A stretch of DNA of 64,000 bases, from the NCBI GenBank assembly GCA_013423325.1, contig BLJB01000137.1:55857-119856 (forward strand), given 5' to 3'. The notes below the pieces were generated by a model that worked only from the letters and a program-made list of their open reading frames with translations, was not told the DNA's origin and did not search any database. The first letter of the stretch is position 1. Each line of letters begins with the position of its first letter. A program made the translations under genes and the position numbers. The stretch comes from Usnea hakonensis. Taxonomy: Eukaryota; Ascomycota; Lecanoromycetes; Lecanorales; Parmeliaceae. Below, one piece after another: positions 48,682 to 60,659 of the stretch.

Positions 48682-51600
48682 TTATAAACTGCTTCGTCTC
48701 TGCGTCCGCATGTTCTCACTTTCTTCACCATCTTCGATATCGCTCTCGAAGCCGCATAAGGAACGAGTCTTATTGCGGCCGCCGCATAGACGCGGAGAGT
48801 TCCTTTGATGACTCGAGAGATCTGAGCAAACAGAATCGTCGTCTCGAGTGTCATCGCTGCGCGGTCTTTCGTAATCAGTATCCACGCCAAAGTCTAAAAC
48901 TTTAGACTCGGAAAAAGTACTCGAGTCTGGATCCGGAGTTGAGTCTGGATCCGGAGTTGAGTCAGGAATCGCAACAAGACTTCCATTTAGCAAGGCAATT
49001 ATGCCTTTCCGATGCCGTCCCGCAGCCAGGTCTCGCGGTGTTTGAATATTGTGATCCTGCAGAGATGGATCCGCACCAGCTTCCAGCAAGGCCTTCACCA
49101 TGTCTTTGTGACCGCCCAGAGCAGCAAGATGCAGTGCCGTTCGTCTCTTTACATTCCGAAAGTTGACTTCAGAGCCATGTTTCAGCAGAAGTTCAGCTGT
49201 TTCATCGTTTCCGTACTTAGCCGCCAAATGAAGAGCCGTATTCCGTTTTATATCAGGAAGATTGACATCTGCGCCATGAGCCATGAGAGCGGCAACCGTC
49301 TCTTCTATCCTATTAGAGGCAGAAGAGGAGGCTGCTTGGTGTAATGGCGTCCGCCATTTTCTACCTCTCGCATGGACGCTCCCACCCTTTTGCACTACAA
49401 ATAAGATTTCCTTTGCGTAGCAGCCGGAAGCGAAATGCCAGATGAGACGACTCCCCCTGCCGTTATCTGTCCAGTCTTCTGCATTGGAAACGGAATTCAT
49501 CAGGAGTCGTAACATTTCTACTGCTGCTTCCTCTTGATGAGCGACACCATTGAGCCCATACCAAGGTAATGCCAAATCCAGGGGCATGCTCCCATCGTTA
49601 TCTTTCACGGACAAGCATTCGCCACGGGAGATAAGATTTCGTACAGTATCAAGCGCAAAGTCAGTTGACCTCTGGCACAAGTAATGCAGGGGAGTGCGAC
49701 CATTGTTATTCCTGGCATGTAGTGAAGCTCCTTGCTTGAGTAGAGTCTCATAGTTGTCGTCTGCTGCCCTGTGTAAAGGGGTACAACCGCTAAGGTCTAT
49801 AGCTGTCGCTCGCGATTTGTTATCGAGCAGATATCCCACTAACTTGGACCCCGCAGATTGTGCTGCTACATGCAGAGCAAGCCTTCCTCTATGATCTCTC
49901 GTGTTGATGTCGAGGCATTGATTTTCCAACAATAGTCTTGTCCCCATCAATCTGTTCCTGCGGGCTAGGTAATGCAGTAGGCTTTCTCCACATTCATTCT
50001 TTACACTTGGGTCGGCTCCATGACTTAGCGCTGTTTTTAAGCATTGGAGCTCCTTCAATTCAGTAGACCCAAAACAAAAATCATCCAGCTGGTGTGAGAA
50101 TATCCTCAGCAGTAGCTGCTTCCTACACTGGGCGCCTGCTGCAAATAACAGTTCCATTGTGGATTCATCGCACTGCGCTGCCGCCCGTTCCAAGGGAGTC
50201 CAGTCATCATTATCAGCATTATTACAGTCAACTTTCTGATCAAGGAGCAAGCGAAGAACCGCTTGATGCTTTGTTTCACAGGCCAACGAAAGCGGCGTCC
50301 TACCATCATTGTCCTCACAATTGAGATTCCGCCAGTCGTCGCGCTCGAGCAACCAACGAACTCTGGACTCACAACCCAGGATTGCTGCATAGTGCAGAAG
50401 CGTCTTCCCCGATGGATCTTGTTGGTAGAAACTGGCTCCATGCTTTATCATACACGCCATGATTCGTTCATCATCTTCAGAGACCTTCCACTCCCCGAAA
50501 CTGTTCCATTTGTAAGATTCTTTTCCCAATCTCGATCCCGCAAGACGCATCAGAGGAGTTACCCCGTGCATATCTGGTATGTCAACTCGTCCGTAGAAAG
50601 CCATCAGAGATTGCGCTACACGAACGCTAGGACTCTCAGGTTCCTCTAGATCCTGTGCACGCTCGGATTCAGGAAGGGAAAATGTTGCGTAATGAATGTC
50701 ATGACTATTTTCAGAGTCGAATCTGCCGCGAAAAGGCGATAGAACAATCATATGCAACGCTGTTTCACCTTCATTATTCGTCGTTTGGGTTGTTTCAGGC
50801 AGAGCCAGCAGAGCATCTACCATTTCGCTCTGTCCAGCGGAAGCTGCGTGATGAACTGGAGTGTTACCATTGCTATCTGGCAAGTTGACCGAAGAATGAC
50901 CGTCTACGGCTAGGATTGCAAATGCTGAGTCGATGTGGCCGTTTTTTACAGCAAGATCGAGCGCCCTAGCCTGCGGTTCGCCATACGAGTTTTTGAGCCG
51001 TATGCTAGTGTCAGCTTTGTGCTGTAATAAGAGCGAAACGATATCCATATCGCCATTTTGGGCAGCCCAATGCAACGCGGTGCGCCCTGGGCCGAAAGTT
51101 TCATCCCTTGAATTTACGTCTGTGCCATATTCTAGCAACTTCTTTGTAATGGCACTGCATCTATGCTCCACGGCTACCGGCAAACATGATGCATCACGCG
51201 CACCATTTTGCAGAAGATAAGTAACCATTTCTTCGTCTTTCTTGTCCACTGCCCTACCCAAAGCAGTATAGTTTAATCCGCATTTGTTGATGTCGGCACC
51301 CCTCTCAATCAATAAGCGAACCACCGGAAGATTACCGTTGAACGCCGCAGCTTCCAGAGGAGTCGAGTAGTCCTGAGCGATGGATAGCGACATGCCCCCA
51401 GTATTGGGATCTGCGCTATGGTCTAGCAGTAGTCTCGCCGCGTCTAAATTTCCCTGTCCGCACGCATTTTGCAGTGCTGAGCCGTACGCCTCCGTGTGAG
51501 CGTTTGTAATTCCGGGGAGTGCCTCATATGTCAACAATAGCTTCAACATCTGTAGATCCCGATGTTTAGCAGCTTCAGCTAGTGCATAAGTATCTTTTCC

Positions 51601-54600
51601 AACCTCTGCACCTCTCTCGAGGAGTAGTTTGACCATGGCAGTTTCTTCTGCTGAGACCGCGAGACTCAGAGCAGTACCGTAAAAGCCGGAGGCCGCATTT
51701 GGATCGGCGCCCATATCCAACAGATGCTCCGCCATCTGAAAGTGCTTATAGTGCAGCGCTGAACCTAAAGCGGATCCGTAAGATCCTGCGCAGCGGCTGA
51801 TCAACGCTCCGTGATTAAGTAGCATATCTACAAGTGGTATATTACCAAGTGAAGCAGCTCGGCAAAGTGGTGTACCTGGATCTTTAGGTAGCTGCTGCGA
51901 AGTCAGCTAAGATTCGACAAAGATCCTCGATACTGGTGTTTTTCTGTCACTTTGCAGGTATGAAGGCTTAGTGTAATTCGTTCAGCAGCGACATTTGTTG
52001 TCATTAGAGTATAAGCAGCCGATAAATATGATCGCGAAAAGCAAATAAAAGGCTTGATCACTCACACTATACTCATAAGGATTGTACAATCCTTCAACAT
52101 CTGCACCAGCTTCGAGCAACAGCTTCGAAGTGTCGAGAGATTCCTCTGAAACGGCAAAGTCGAGCAGACTGCTTTTCCGATTTGTTATACCTACGATAGT
52201 AGCATCGTGCTCGATAAGGTAAGGAATGAGCTCGAAGTGCTGATACATGATCGCAGCGTGGGCCGCTGTACCGAGTCTTCCGAAGCAGCCTTTAACATTG
52301 GCCCCCATGCTGATTAGTAAAAGGGCACATTCCATGCGACCTTCCTGAGCTGCAAAGTATAGCGCTTCACCAAGGTAGGATTGATCATCTTTATGGCCAA
52401 ATCTTCCCTCATCTGCGGCGATAAGGATTTGCACAATTGCGAGATGACCTTTGCCTGCGGCCGCTGCCAGCGGGCTCGGACCATTATCGAAAAATCCTAA
52501 GGGTTCTCCACCTCCTCTGACTGATGCACCCTTGGCTAAAAGAAGCTTGACAATCTCCGTGTGTCCCAGCAACGCGGCGGCATACAACGACGTCTCACGT
52601 TCTTCACCTAGTCCATCAGGGTCTGCACCGTCGTTGAGAAGCTGTTCGACAATGGGTATTAGACCGGCTCTTGTCATCAGACATATAGGTGCAGGGTATG
52701 TGTTGAAAATCTCCGAAATATTAGGCTTGCGTAGTCGCAACCAATTGAAAAACTCTTCTTTCGGAGGACACAAAAGCTGGAGACACTTTTGACCTAGCGT
52801 TCGCCACTCTGTACAGCCGATGCTGTGACTAGCATGTACGTCTGTTACAACTAATTAGCGTTTATTATGATTCCTCAGGAATGTTGCTCCAACGATCAGA
52901 GCATTTTCAGCCCCTCTCTCTCTCAACGTTGCAGAGAATGGAATAGAGAGACACTCACACCAAAACCGTGCGGCGTACACTGCCAGCGGTTTATCGTGAC
53001 GAATCGACCTTGTCAACGCACCCCAATAGGAGAATTGTAGTAGATAAGCAATACACGTTTCAGCTAGTAACATGTTACTCGATAGATCGAAGCCAAAGGT
53101 TCCAGAGCCGATCGTCGAGTTCGGTGATAATAAATAGTCTTTGATTGAAGCATGCGCGAGTTGCAAGAAGCTCAATGCTTCTCCATTGATCGAAGTTGAA
53201 CGGTTCTCGCGTTCATCCAATACATCGGTCTCCGATTGGGTGTCAGAATTGTCTTCGACAATCTGATTTCCCTCAGAACTCCACGGCCACATATGCTGTC
53301 TGTGAACAACTTTGACGAGGCTGGAGCACATGTAAAGTATATCGCTGGGGTCCGATAACTCATTGCTTTCAATCTCAGCGCCCGAGCTTTCCTGCTCTTC
53401 AATTCTTGAGAAAGCCAAAGCTTCTGCAACGGCTTCGATGGTCAACGGACATCTACAAAAGAGGAGCCATTGCATAATTCTTGCCACCAAAGGTTTGTGA
53501 CTAGGCTCTAGGGTGAGTAGGATTCGCTCATAAGTCTTGTCTAGGCCCGGAGGTAAATTGTTTAGTGCCTCGTAGAGTAACTTTCGAGTCACGCATTTTT
53601 CGAGCGTATCAAGGTGGCATGAGACCCATTGGAACCTCTTTAGTCAATAAAATGCGGCAAATACAGAGTGACTGAACCTACATGCCGTTTGCCCCTTCTA
53701 GTAGCGTAGAATGAAGTTTGAGATTGACATCGGCCTTCTTGCACCACCTGCTCAGTCTTTGACTACGAGCTATGCGCTTCTCGATAAAGCGCTCAATATC
53801 ACTGCGTATCATCTTCTCTGTCATCTCAATCTGGATAGGCTCTACTTGTAGCAAGCCTTCCTGGATGTCCAGCTCTTGCCGGCTACTTACCAATATATGA
53901 GTGTTTGCTGAGCCAGTGGCTTTTAGCAGGCTCAGTAGATCAATCATCTCTTTTTTCTCGACGCACTCATCTAGGGCATCCACAATAACGAATAAGGGTG
54001 GCACATCTTGAAGGACCATTCGGAGGGTCTCGCGAAGGCTTAACTCGGAAGCGGTAACTTTACCATCACTGCATTCTCTATACAATGACTCGACAGGAGC
54101 GTAGAGCGTTTGCAGCGATAGTTGCCTCAACATTGACCGTAGAAATCCTTCGGCTTTTTGATTCACGTTGACTTGGTCACTAAAGTCGAAGTAGTAATAC
54201 ACGATAAGGCTGTCAAATGCTCTTGAAGCCTGGCGGCGCAGATACTCAATAATTGTTGAGCTATCACAGTATACTGTAATCAGCCCTGAAGAATTTGACT
54301 TACCATGGGGCAATCACAGATGGCTTGTCTGTGATTTAGGTGACTTACCATAGAACCGTTTTACCGCACCCAACTTTATGCGTTTGCAAATGTGTCAGCG
54401 AAGTTCAATTCAATTTACAGACGTTTTGACATTAACCTACCGATTCCATGAATCCATAGTAGAGAACCCGGCTGAGCTGCCCACTCCTTGAAATTTTCTG
54501 TTTCGAAAATCCATTCTCCACTACCCTCGCTACGCTGTTTCTGGGCGTCATTGTGCTTCTCTGATGGTCTTGAAATTGTCAGCCACCGCAAGATATCTTC

Positions 54601-55386
54601 ATGGAGGTTGTCTGGGAACCTTGTCAGCGGGACGGTAATGGGGATGCCTATAGGCTTCATCACCTTGTTCTCTGTCAACTAGCGTATTCACCCCGCTCAA
54701 AATTTTCGAGATGTCGGTACTAAAAAGTTTGAGCAGCTCAGCAGCGTCTCGGTGGGCTGTTAAACTGTTGGCGACCCCTTCGTTGGCGATACCAACAAGT
54801 TTTTGTGTTTCACTCAGGTTTTGTATCTGAAGCTCTAGTGTTTTCATGGTCGCGTCCATGGTTTGCGACATGACTTTGCTATTCATCGATCAGTACCAAA
54901 CACGGGGTATAGAAGTCGAGGAGAGGAGGGCTGGAAGTTGGAGAGGAGACAGACGATCGCGTACCATTGATCTATAGTGAGCGCAAGCTGGAAAGTTTGC
55001 GCGCAGCGGTGAAGTGAGACAATGATGTCTACACTCTCTGATTCCTTGAACGGCCATTCGAGAGCGCGCAGACTCCGTCGCAATTTTCCTCCCACGGTCA
55101 AGTGCCTCAATTTCTTCAAGAGCTGCTTAATCTTGCCCGCGCAATATTGTTCCGTTAAGCGAAGAGCACAAGTCTCTGCAAAGGGCCCCAAATTGTCCTG
55201 TGTCTTCAAAAAAGTATCAAACTGCTGAAGCACATGGTTCAGTGCACCCAATTCACATTGAAGGTCATGCACGTATCCTGCGGCTCCCTTAACAGTGCTA
55301 ACAAAATCAGTTGTGATTTTAGTCACTTCTATGGTTAAGCTGATAAGGCCCGCAATGCCAGTTATGAGGGTAAAGGGATCGATCAT
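48682..55386 (-). CDS. STAND NLR: fungal N-terminal domain, NACHT, ankyrin repeats
   Basis: 2,025 aa, eight exons on the minus strand: 55386-54965, 54878-54664, 54611-54441, 54373-54349, 54260-53682, 53635-52959, 52841-52066, 51894-48682; all phases close. The N-terminus MIDPFTLITGIAGLISLTIEV is the fungal STAND N-terminal domain, followed by a helical linker and ILRWLTISRPSEKHND. The P-loop HGIVGCGKTVLC (Lys274) is spelled by the 25-bp fourth exon. Walker B is FVIVDALDEC (368-377), then ILVSSRQ. Winged-helix-like and linker regions lead to more than 20 ankyrin repeats (for example TALHLAAKYGNDETAELLLK). The C-terminus is acidic with a PDSTPD repeat. Predicted cytosolic ligand-triggered receptor. 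An apparent TAA near 52857 falls inside the sixth intron, which has a strong GTGAGT donor. Confidence 0.92.
48926..48965 (-). repeat. 18-bp tandem repeat in the NLR C-terminus
   Basis: Two copies of GAGTCTGGATCCGGAGTT, giving PDSTPD repeats in the acidic tail. Confidence 0.9.
54349..54373 (-). other. 25-bp micro-exon encoding the NACHT P-loop
   Basis: Flanked by GTAGGT...AAAG and GTAAGT...ATAG introns of 67 and 88 bp. It begins in phase 1 and ends in phase 2, and encodes the glycine-lysine-threonine loop. Being 25 nt, skipping it would shift the frame. Confidence 0.85.
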
Positions 55387-55701
55387 GATGAAGTGGCTAG
55401 GATTGAAGGCAGGCAAGAGGCAAGCAAAGATGACATGAATAAGCGTGAAGAAGCGGCAATTTCTGGTTGTCCAGTAAATAGCTACTAGTGGAAGCTATCC
55501 TATATAAGCAACATTGAAATATGTACTATAAGAAGCTTTATAGCTCGTAGAGATGATGGAGCAAAGATACTGCCTAGCTTTAATGTGCGCACATAGAATC
55601 AGAATGAAATTTGCGGGGTAGAAGACCTATCCCTTAAAGCGTTGCGTTGGCAGTTACGGGAACTTTACCCAGAAAGGCTAACACTTGACTAGCGATTTAC
55701 T

Positions 55702-55735
55702 GTTTTTTTACCGGGACTACCGCCAAATACAAGTA
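55702..55735 (-). repeat. Right 34-bp inverted repeat
   Basis: Reverse complement of 47537-47570 with two transitions. Directly beyond it the sequence turns AT-rich. Confidence 0.9.
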
Positions 55736-57108
55736 GAGCCTAATTCGTCGTCTACGAAGCTATTTTAGTAGCTATTATAATTAAAATAGATCTTAAGTAG
55801 CTATTATATAGAATATGTACTGGGGCGGGACTTCCTAGTAGTGGAAAGCTTATAAATCCCTAGAGGCGAATTTGAGGCCTTCTAAATCTACTCCCTACTT
55901 CCAAATCCACTCCCAAATCCATTGATTTCTTCTCTTCCTTAGGGGGAGACCCCCTGAAACCCCCCTCTTCTCTCTCAAATAATCCACTGATTTCTTCTTT
56001 TTCTCAGGGGGAGACCCCCTAAAACCCCCCTCTCTACTCCCAAATCAACTAATTTCTTCTTTTCTTAGGGGGAGACCCCCTAAAACCACCCTCTTCTCTC
56101 CCAAATAATCCACTAATTTCTTCTTTTTCTTAGGGGGAGACCCCCCTCTCTACTCCCAAATCCACTAATTTCTTCTTTTTCTCAGGGGGAGACCCCCTAA
56201 AACCCCCCTCTCTACTCCCAAATTAATTAATTTCTTCTTTTCTCAGGGGGAGACCCCCTAAAACCCCCCTCTCCACTCCCAAATCCACTGATTTCTTCTT
56301 TTCTTAGGGGGAAACCCCCTGAAACCACCCTTCCAAGTCTTCTTTCAAATCCACTTCCAAATCTACTCCCAAATCTACTAATTTCTTCTTTTTCTTAGGG
56401 GGAGACCCACTTTTCTTCCGGGGGCTCTCCGGGGGGCTCTAGTCGAAGAGACCTTCTTTTTTCTTCTTTTTAATATAGAATCTACAATCGGCGGTTAAAA
56501 TTTATATATAAAATATTATTTAAAAGTATATTATTTACTCTATAATTCTACTTTTTTATATTATTATTATATTATATATAGAAGAAAAGGAATTAAAGTA
56601 AAAAAGATTTAAAGAAGAAAAGTTCTATAGACTTTTCTATTCGGGTATAAAGCTAATTTAGAGTATATTTTAGCTTCGGATAGAAAAAATCCGATTATAT
56701 AATTAGTTATTTAAGAAAAAGTACGCGGCGCTAAGCCCCTTCGAGTCTTAGCGTCTCGCACTTTTTTCTTAAATTAACTATATAGAGAGAAAGTAAGCTT
56801 TTTAATTATATAGAAGTAGTATTACGATTTCTTAATATATTTATAGTATATAATATTAAATCTAAATTTACTCTTTCTAAATATATATATTAATTACTAG
56901 TATATAGAATATAAATATTTAAATAGTTAATTTTCGAGCGAATTCTCTTTCTCTTTCTTTAATCTTTATATTTATCTTATATAATTAGTCTCTACTTATA
57001 ATTATAGATAAATTATTAATATTAAATTATATATTTATAGATCTTAATTTTATTTTTAATATTACGAATATTTTTTATATTATAGTATTATTATTATAAT
57101 TTTATTAC
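55736..57108. other. AT-rich, RIP-like block with minisatellite
   Basis: No open frame of note. Outside the minisatellite the sequence is dominated by TA, TTA and TAA and is nearly devoid of CA and TG dinucleotides, the expected outcome of repeat-induced point mutation of old repeats. Confidence 0.8.
55881..56450 (+). repeat. Minisatellite, about eight copies of a roughly 60-bp unit
   Basis: The unit contains CTCCCAAATCCACT, ATTTCTTCTTTT, then AGGGGGAGACCCCCT and AAAACCCCCCTCT. Copies vary by small indels and substitutions; the GGGGGAGACCCCC core is a near-palindrome in each copy. Spacers are not unique, so this is not a CRISPR array. Confidence 0.93.
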
Positions 57109-59960
57109 TATCCCATGGATTGGCAAACCTGGTTCAATAAAGGCTTGGTATTCCCCCACCAAAAAAAATACTAAATCCACTAAATCTATCTATATAGAAT
57201 AGCTATAATATGCTCATTCTAGTACCCTATATAATTATATATATAGATCTTATATAGCTTATATCCAAATAGACTCCTTAGGACTCGCTCTCGTCGCTTC
57301 CCCTTGGCCAAAACCGAATTATTTGATAGCTCCGAAAGAGGCTTTCTAGGCCTTGCTAGGGCTACTTTTCTCCCTATATATAAGTAAGGCACGTATACCT
57401 AAGGCTTCCTACCTATACGAAATATCCTACTATAGTCTATTGCGACTACCAGATATACTCGTATTAATAGAGAGTACTTAATTGTAGAGGTTTTTCTACA
57501 GGGACGCTCCGAATGCTCGAATAATTAGCTAGTAAGTTAAATACGAAACTCCCTATAACTATAGGTCTCCTAGAAGAGTTTCTTTACTCTTTCTACTCTT
57601 TTAGGCTTCTAAAGAGCTATTTTATAGCTATTAGTAATAGTAGTATCCAATAGAAAATACTATAGTAGTTTCTAACTCTTAAAATAGACTCTTTATATAC
57701 TATAATAATAGCGTAATTAGTCTGTATTATCTATACCATTTATATAGTAATTATACTAATTAATAAACTCAGGAATAAGAAGCTCTTTTCGGGCTTTATC
57801 TAGACTAAATACAGCTCGAGAAGTACGTATATTTATAGCTATTTTAGCCGGCCGATAACGTAATCTCTTAATTTTTTTCTAGCCATTCGATATAGTAGTT
57901 ATAAAGAGTACTATATTCTAATCCTTCTAGGCCAATTCGAGTACTCGCTTATCCTCGGAGAGATAGCCATATAATTTACCCTAGTCTAAACCTATATTCT
58001 ACTTATTTCTTAGGTCTAGAAGCCTAGAATCTATACCTCGGTTCAACTCTTTCGATACTTATACTTACTATACCTAAGTACTATCCGTGGCCTCTAGATC
58101 CTCTCGTCTTATTATAGAGGTACGTATAGTCCCTATAGTCCTAAACCCTTCTTTATTAAGCTATATTAGAAGCCGGGCTAATATAAAGAGGTTATCTAGC
58201 TATATAATATAGAAGTAGTCTTTATTAATACCCTCTTAGATAACCAGATCTAGAACTACCGCCTGGGTTTTTATAAACCCTAGCTAATCAGTCTAATAAT
58301 TATCTAGATCCTAAGGCCTATCCCCCCTATTTTAACCCTTAGCATAAAATAACTAGTCTAATATATAACCCTAATTAGCTAAGACCCAGATCTTGAAGCC
58401 TTCCGGAGTTAGTTTACTCGGAATATTCACGATCTCTTTAGCACGGCCCATAAACCGTTAAATAGTCTTATCTATAACTAAGTATATACCGGCTTTCTAG
58501 TACTTTTTAAAGGCCTCTTAGAGGTATATACTTAGTAGTTCTAGTTTATTAAATATAGTCTCTTTTTGGCCTGGTTTTAGAGGCTTTAAGATATAAAAGA
58601 ACCTATTAATCTATTACTATCTCTTAAGACCTATATAATTTAAGACTTAGTAATATATCGGCCTATTTAATAGATCCGTATTCTAAAAGTCGCTGATACT
58701 AGACTCTATATATAGGCCTATCCAAATAGATACTCCTAGGAAGGCTCGGAATTCACTAATAATAGTAGGAATCTAGGTATAAGAATAAGGTTTTTTTAGC
58801 CTAGAATACAAGTAGGTATACTTATTTATATACCGAATAAGTGTTTCTAGTATTGATTCAGTAAAAAAGAGGCTAAAAATCGTATAAGGATTATTAGGAG
58901 TAGTATTAGGTAGGAGTCTATGGCTATAAGTAAATAGCTTCTTAATTAGTAGGGGTTTATATTTGGGTAATAGCTTTAGCTTTAGGGGAGGCTCTTTCGG
59001 GGCCTTTTCTGGCTATGGATCCTTCCTAATATGATCTATATTATTTGATACTTTGTTACGAGGTATTACTATTCCCAATTGGGCCTAATTATAGCCTGAT
59101 TTAGTAATTGGTATTGGGAAACGCGTTGTTTTTAAAAGTTCGCGATTTTTGGAGAGTAGGGCTGAACCCCTGAATATTGAACCGTGCTAATCCATGGGAT
59201 ATCTCGAAACTTTTTCTAGTTCTTTAAATTAATATTAACGTCTAATAGTACTCTCTAATTAATTAATTAGAACTAGTCTAAATTAATTATTAAAGATATA
59301 AGTATAGATCTATTATTATAAGATAATATAAGTAGTATTATATATATAGATAATTTATATAATAATATATATAAAAGAAAGATTATCTATACGAAGAATT
59401 CTTCTTATAGTTTATAATACTAAGAGAGAGAAGATAAGAAAGATAGCCTTCTAGTAAGCGAAAAGCGGTAATTTACTAAGACGTATAACTTAATCTCTAG
59501 AAGCTAGTATAGTATTATTACGATTTCTTAATATATATATAGTATATTATATTTAAATCTATATTTACTTATTTTAAGTATATATATTAATTATTAGTAT
59601 ATAGAGTACGAGTATTTAAAGGATAAATCTTTTAAATAAACTTTTTTTCTCTTTCTTTTCTCTTTATATTCGTCTTATATAGCTAGCTACTACTTATAGT
59701 TAAAGATAATTTATTAATATTAATTAACACTTCTAAAAAATTTTATCTTAATTTTAATATTATAAATATTATTTAAATTATAGTATTATTTATTATTTTT
59801 CGATTACTATATTTAGATCTTTTTTATAATTCTTTAAACTAGCTAAGATACTCGATAACGTTAATTAATTAATCTCTAATAACTAGATTAAATTAACTCT
59901 TAAAGGATTTAATAATAAATATATCTTATTAAAAGTAGTTACTAAGAATCTCGATCGACT
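56812..59960. repeat. Tandem AT-rich repeat units split by a transposon
   Basis: The stretch 56812-57108 matches 59503-59815 in the same order (ATTACGATTTCTTAATATAT, ATATTAATTA.TAGTATATAGA, TTATCTTATATA). The stretch 59202-59500 begins like 59816-59960 (TTCTTTAAA, TTAATTAATTA, CTAGATTAAATTAA-like). So two units, A-B and A'-B', lie in tandem, and the transposon sits at the A/B boundary of the first. All are RIP-like. Confidence 0.75.
57109..59201 (-). mobile_element. RIP-inactivated piggyBac-type DNA transposon
   Basis: Terminal inverted repeats: TCCCATGGATTGGCAAACC at 57111 and, reversed, TCCCATGGATTAGCACGG ending at 59199 (a 4-bp indel), each followed by GGTTCAATA. TA borders both ends (57109-57110, 59200-59201), and the uninterrupted A'/B' junction near 59810 gives the empty site. 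Between about 59000 and 57650 the minus strand reads as a piggyBac (DDE_Tnp_1_7) transposase with many TAG/TAA codons: recognisable short blocks are EFRAFLGVSIWIGLY, GRAKEIVNIPSKLTPEGFK and LDNLFILARLL. Stops sit at expected Trp or Gln positions. The usual TTAA target was not seen. Dead. Confidence 0.8.
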
Positions 59961-60659
59961 TTATAAGATAATTAGAGGGCCCGAGGGGTTAGGGTCAGCG
60001 GGCGATTCCCGTGGGCGAGCACCAAATCGAACGAGCCGGGGGGTCGTTTCCTCGCGGGCCTTTCCTCGGCGGGGCGAGGAGGAAAATCGAATATGTTAAG
60101 ATCGAGAAATAGGAAAGCGAGGGCGGCGAAGATGATGGCGTCGTCGGTTTCTTTATATCTCATCCGGTACCGTCACCGTCGCCGGTCGATGTCTTTATCA
60201 GCGTCATGGGCATCCGTGCGAGGAGCCTTATGGGAACTAATTTTCACCCCCCGGCGCTGCTTAAACTCTTGCCGACCAATTAGACGGTCGGCTCGGATTG
60301 ACGCGCGAGGCTAAAACTTTTAGCTCGGAGCGTCAATCCGAGCGAGACGATCTATTGGTACAGCGGTCCCCCCTTAGTTAGAGGGTGTCAATCCGGGGGA
60401 GACGTTCGATTGGCTCGGTTCTTTCGTCTGAAGTTAGATAGAGGCTATAAGCGAAAGGACGAAAGTATCCTTATCGATATAAACAAACCAATATCCCCCT
60501 AATCTAATATGTAAACAAACTACTCGATCTTCTTTTCGATCTTCTTTTCTGCAAGCTCTCTACCAAGCAGCAACCGTCTTTACCTAGCCAGCGTGCGTAT
60601 ATATATATATATATCTTCCCCTTTATCGATTTGACATTTTCTCCCGGATTACTATCATT
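59961..60659. other. Boundary region: abrupt GC rise, stem-loop repeats, putative promoter
   Basis: Composition changes sharply near 59975 from AT-rich to GC-rich. A 63-codon frame on the minus strand at 59972-60163 has no motif. A TA microsatellite is at 60598-60614. This should contain the upstream region of the decayed gene beginning at 60660. Confidence 0.5.
60275..60414. repeat. Three copies of a 30-bp motif forming a stem-loop
   Basis: Copy 1 (60275-60304) is inverted relative to copy 2 (60330-60359); the inner 13 bp, CTCGGATTGACGC and GCGTCAATCCGAG, are perfectly complementary with a 25-nt loop. Copy 3 (60385-60414) repeats copy 2 in direct orientation with several changes. Confidence 0.9.

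Larger units (their letters stand above)
47537..55735. mobile_element. Putative 8.2-kb unit bounded by 34-bp inverted repeats, cargo an NLR gene
   Basis: The left repeat (47537-47570) begins TACTTGTATTTGGCGGT and ends in CGGCAAAAAAAC; the right repeat (55702-55735) is its reverse complement with two mismatches (G/A, C/T), both transitions. If the first TA of each is the target duplication, this has the form of a TA-inserting terminal-inverted-repeat element. No transposase lies inside; the only gene is the 2,025-aa NLR. Alternatively these are ends of two unrelated copies of a repeat that happen to face each other. Confidence 0.5.

Noticed and set aside
52855..52857. In-frame TAA that seemed to split the NACHT and ankyrin parts into two genes
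   Set aside because: A strong GTGAGT donor at 52958 and a CAG acceptor at 52842 remove it in the correct phase and restore the usual join after the YAARFW motif.
55881..56450. CRISPR-like array
   Set aside because: Repeats are contiguous and degenerate, with no unique spacers, in a eukaryotic genome.
56812..59815. Two 300-bp direct repeats as LTRs of a retrotransposon
   Set aside because: The sequence between them is a complete TIR element plus a second repeat segment, and the order A-B-A'-B' shows tandem units rather than LTRs around an internal gag-pol region.
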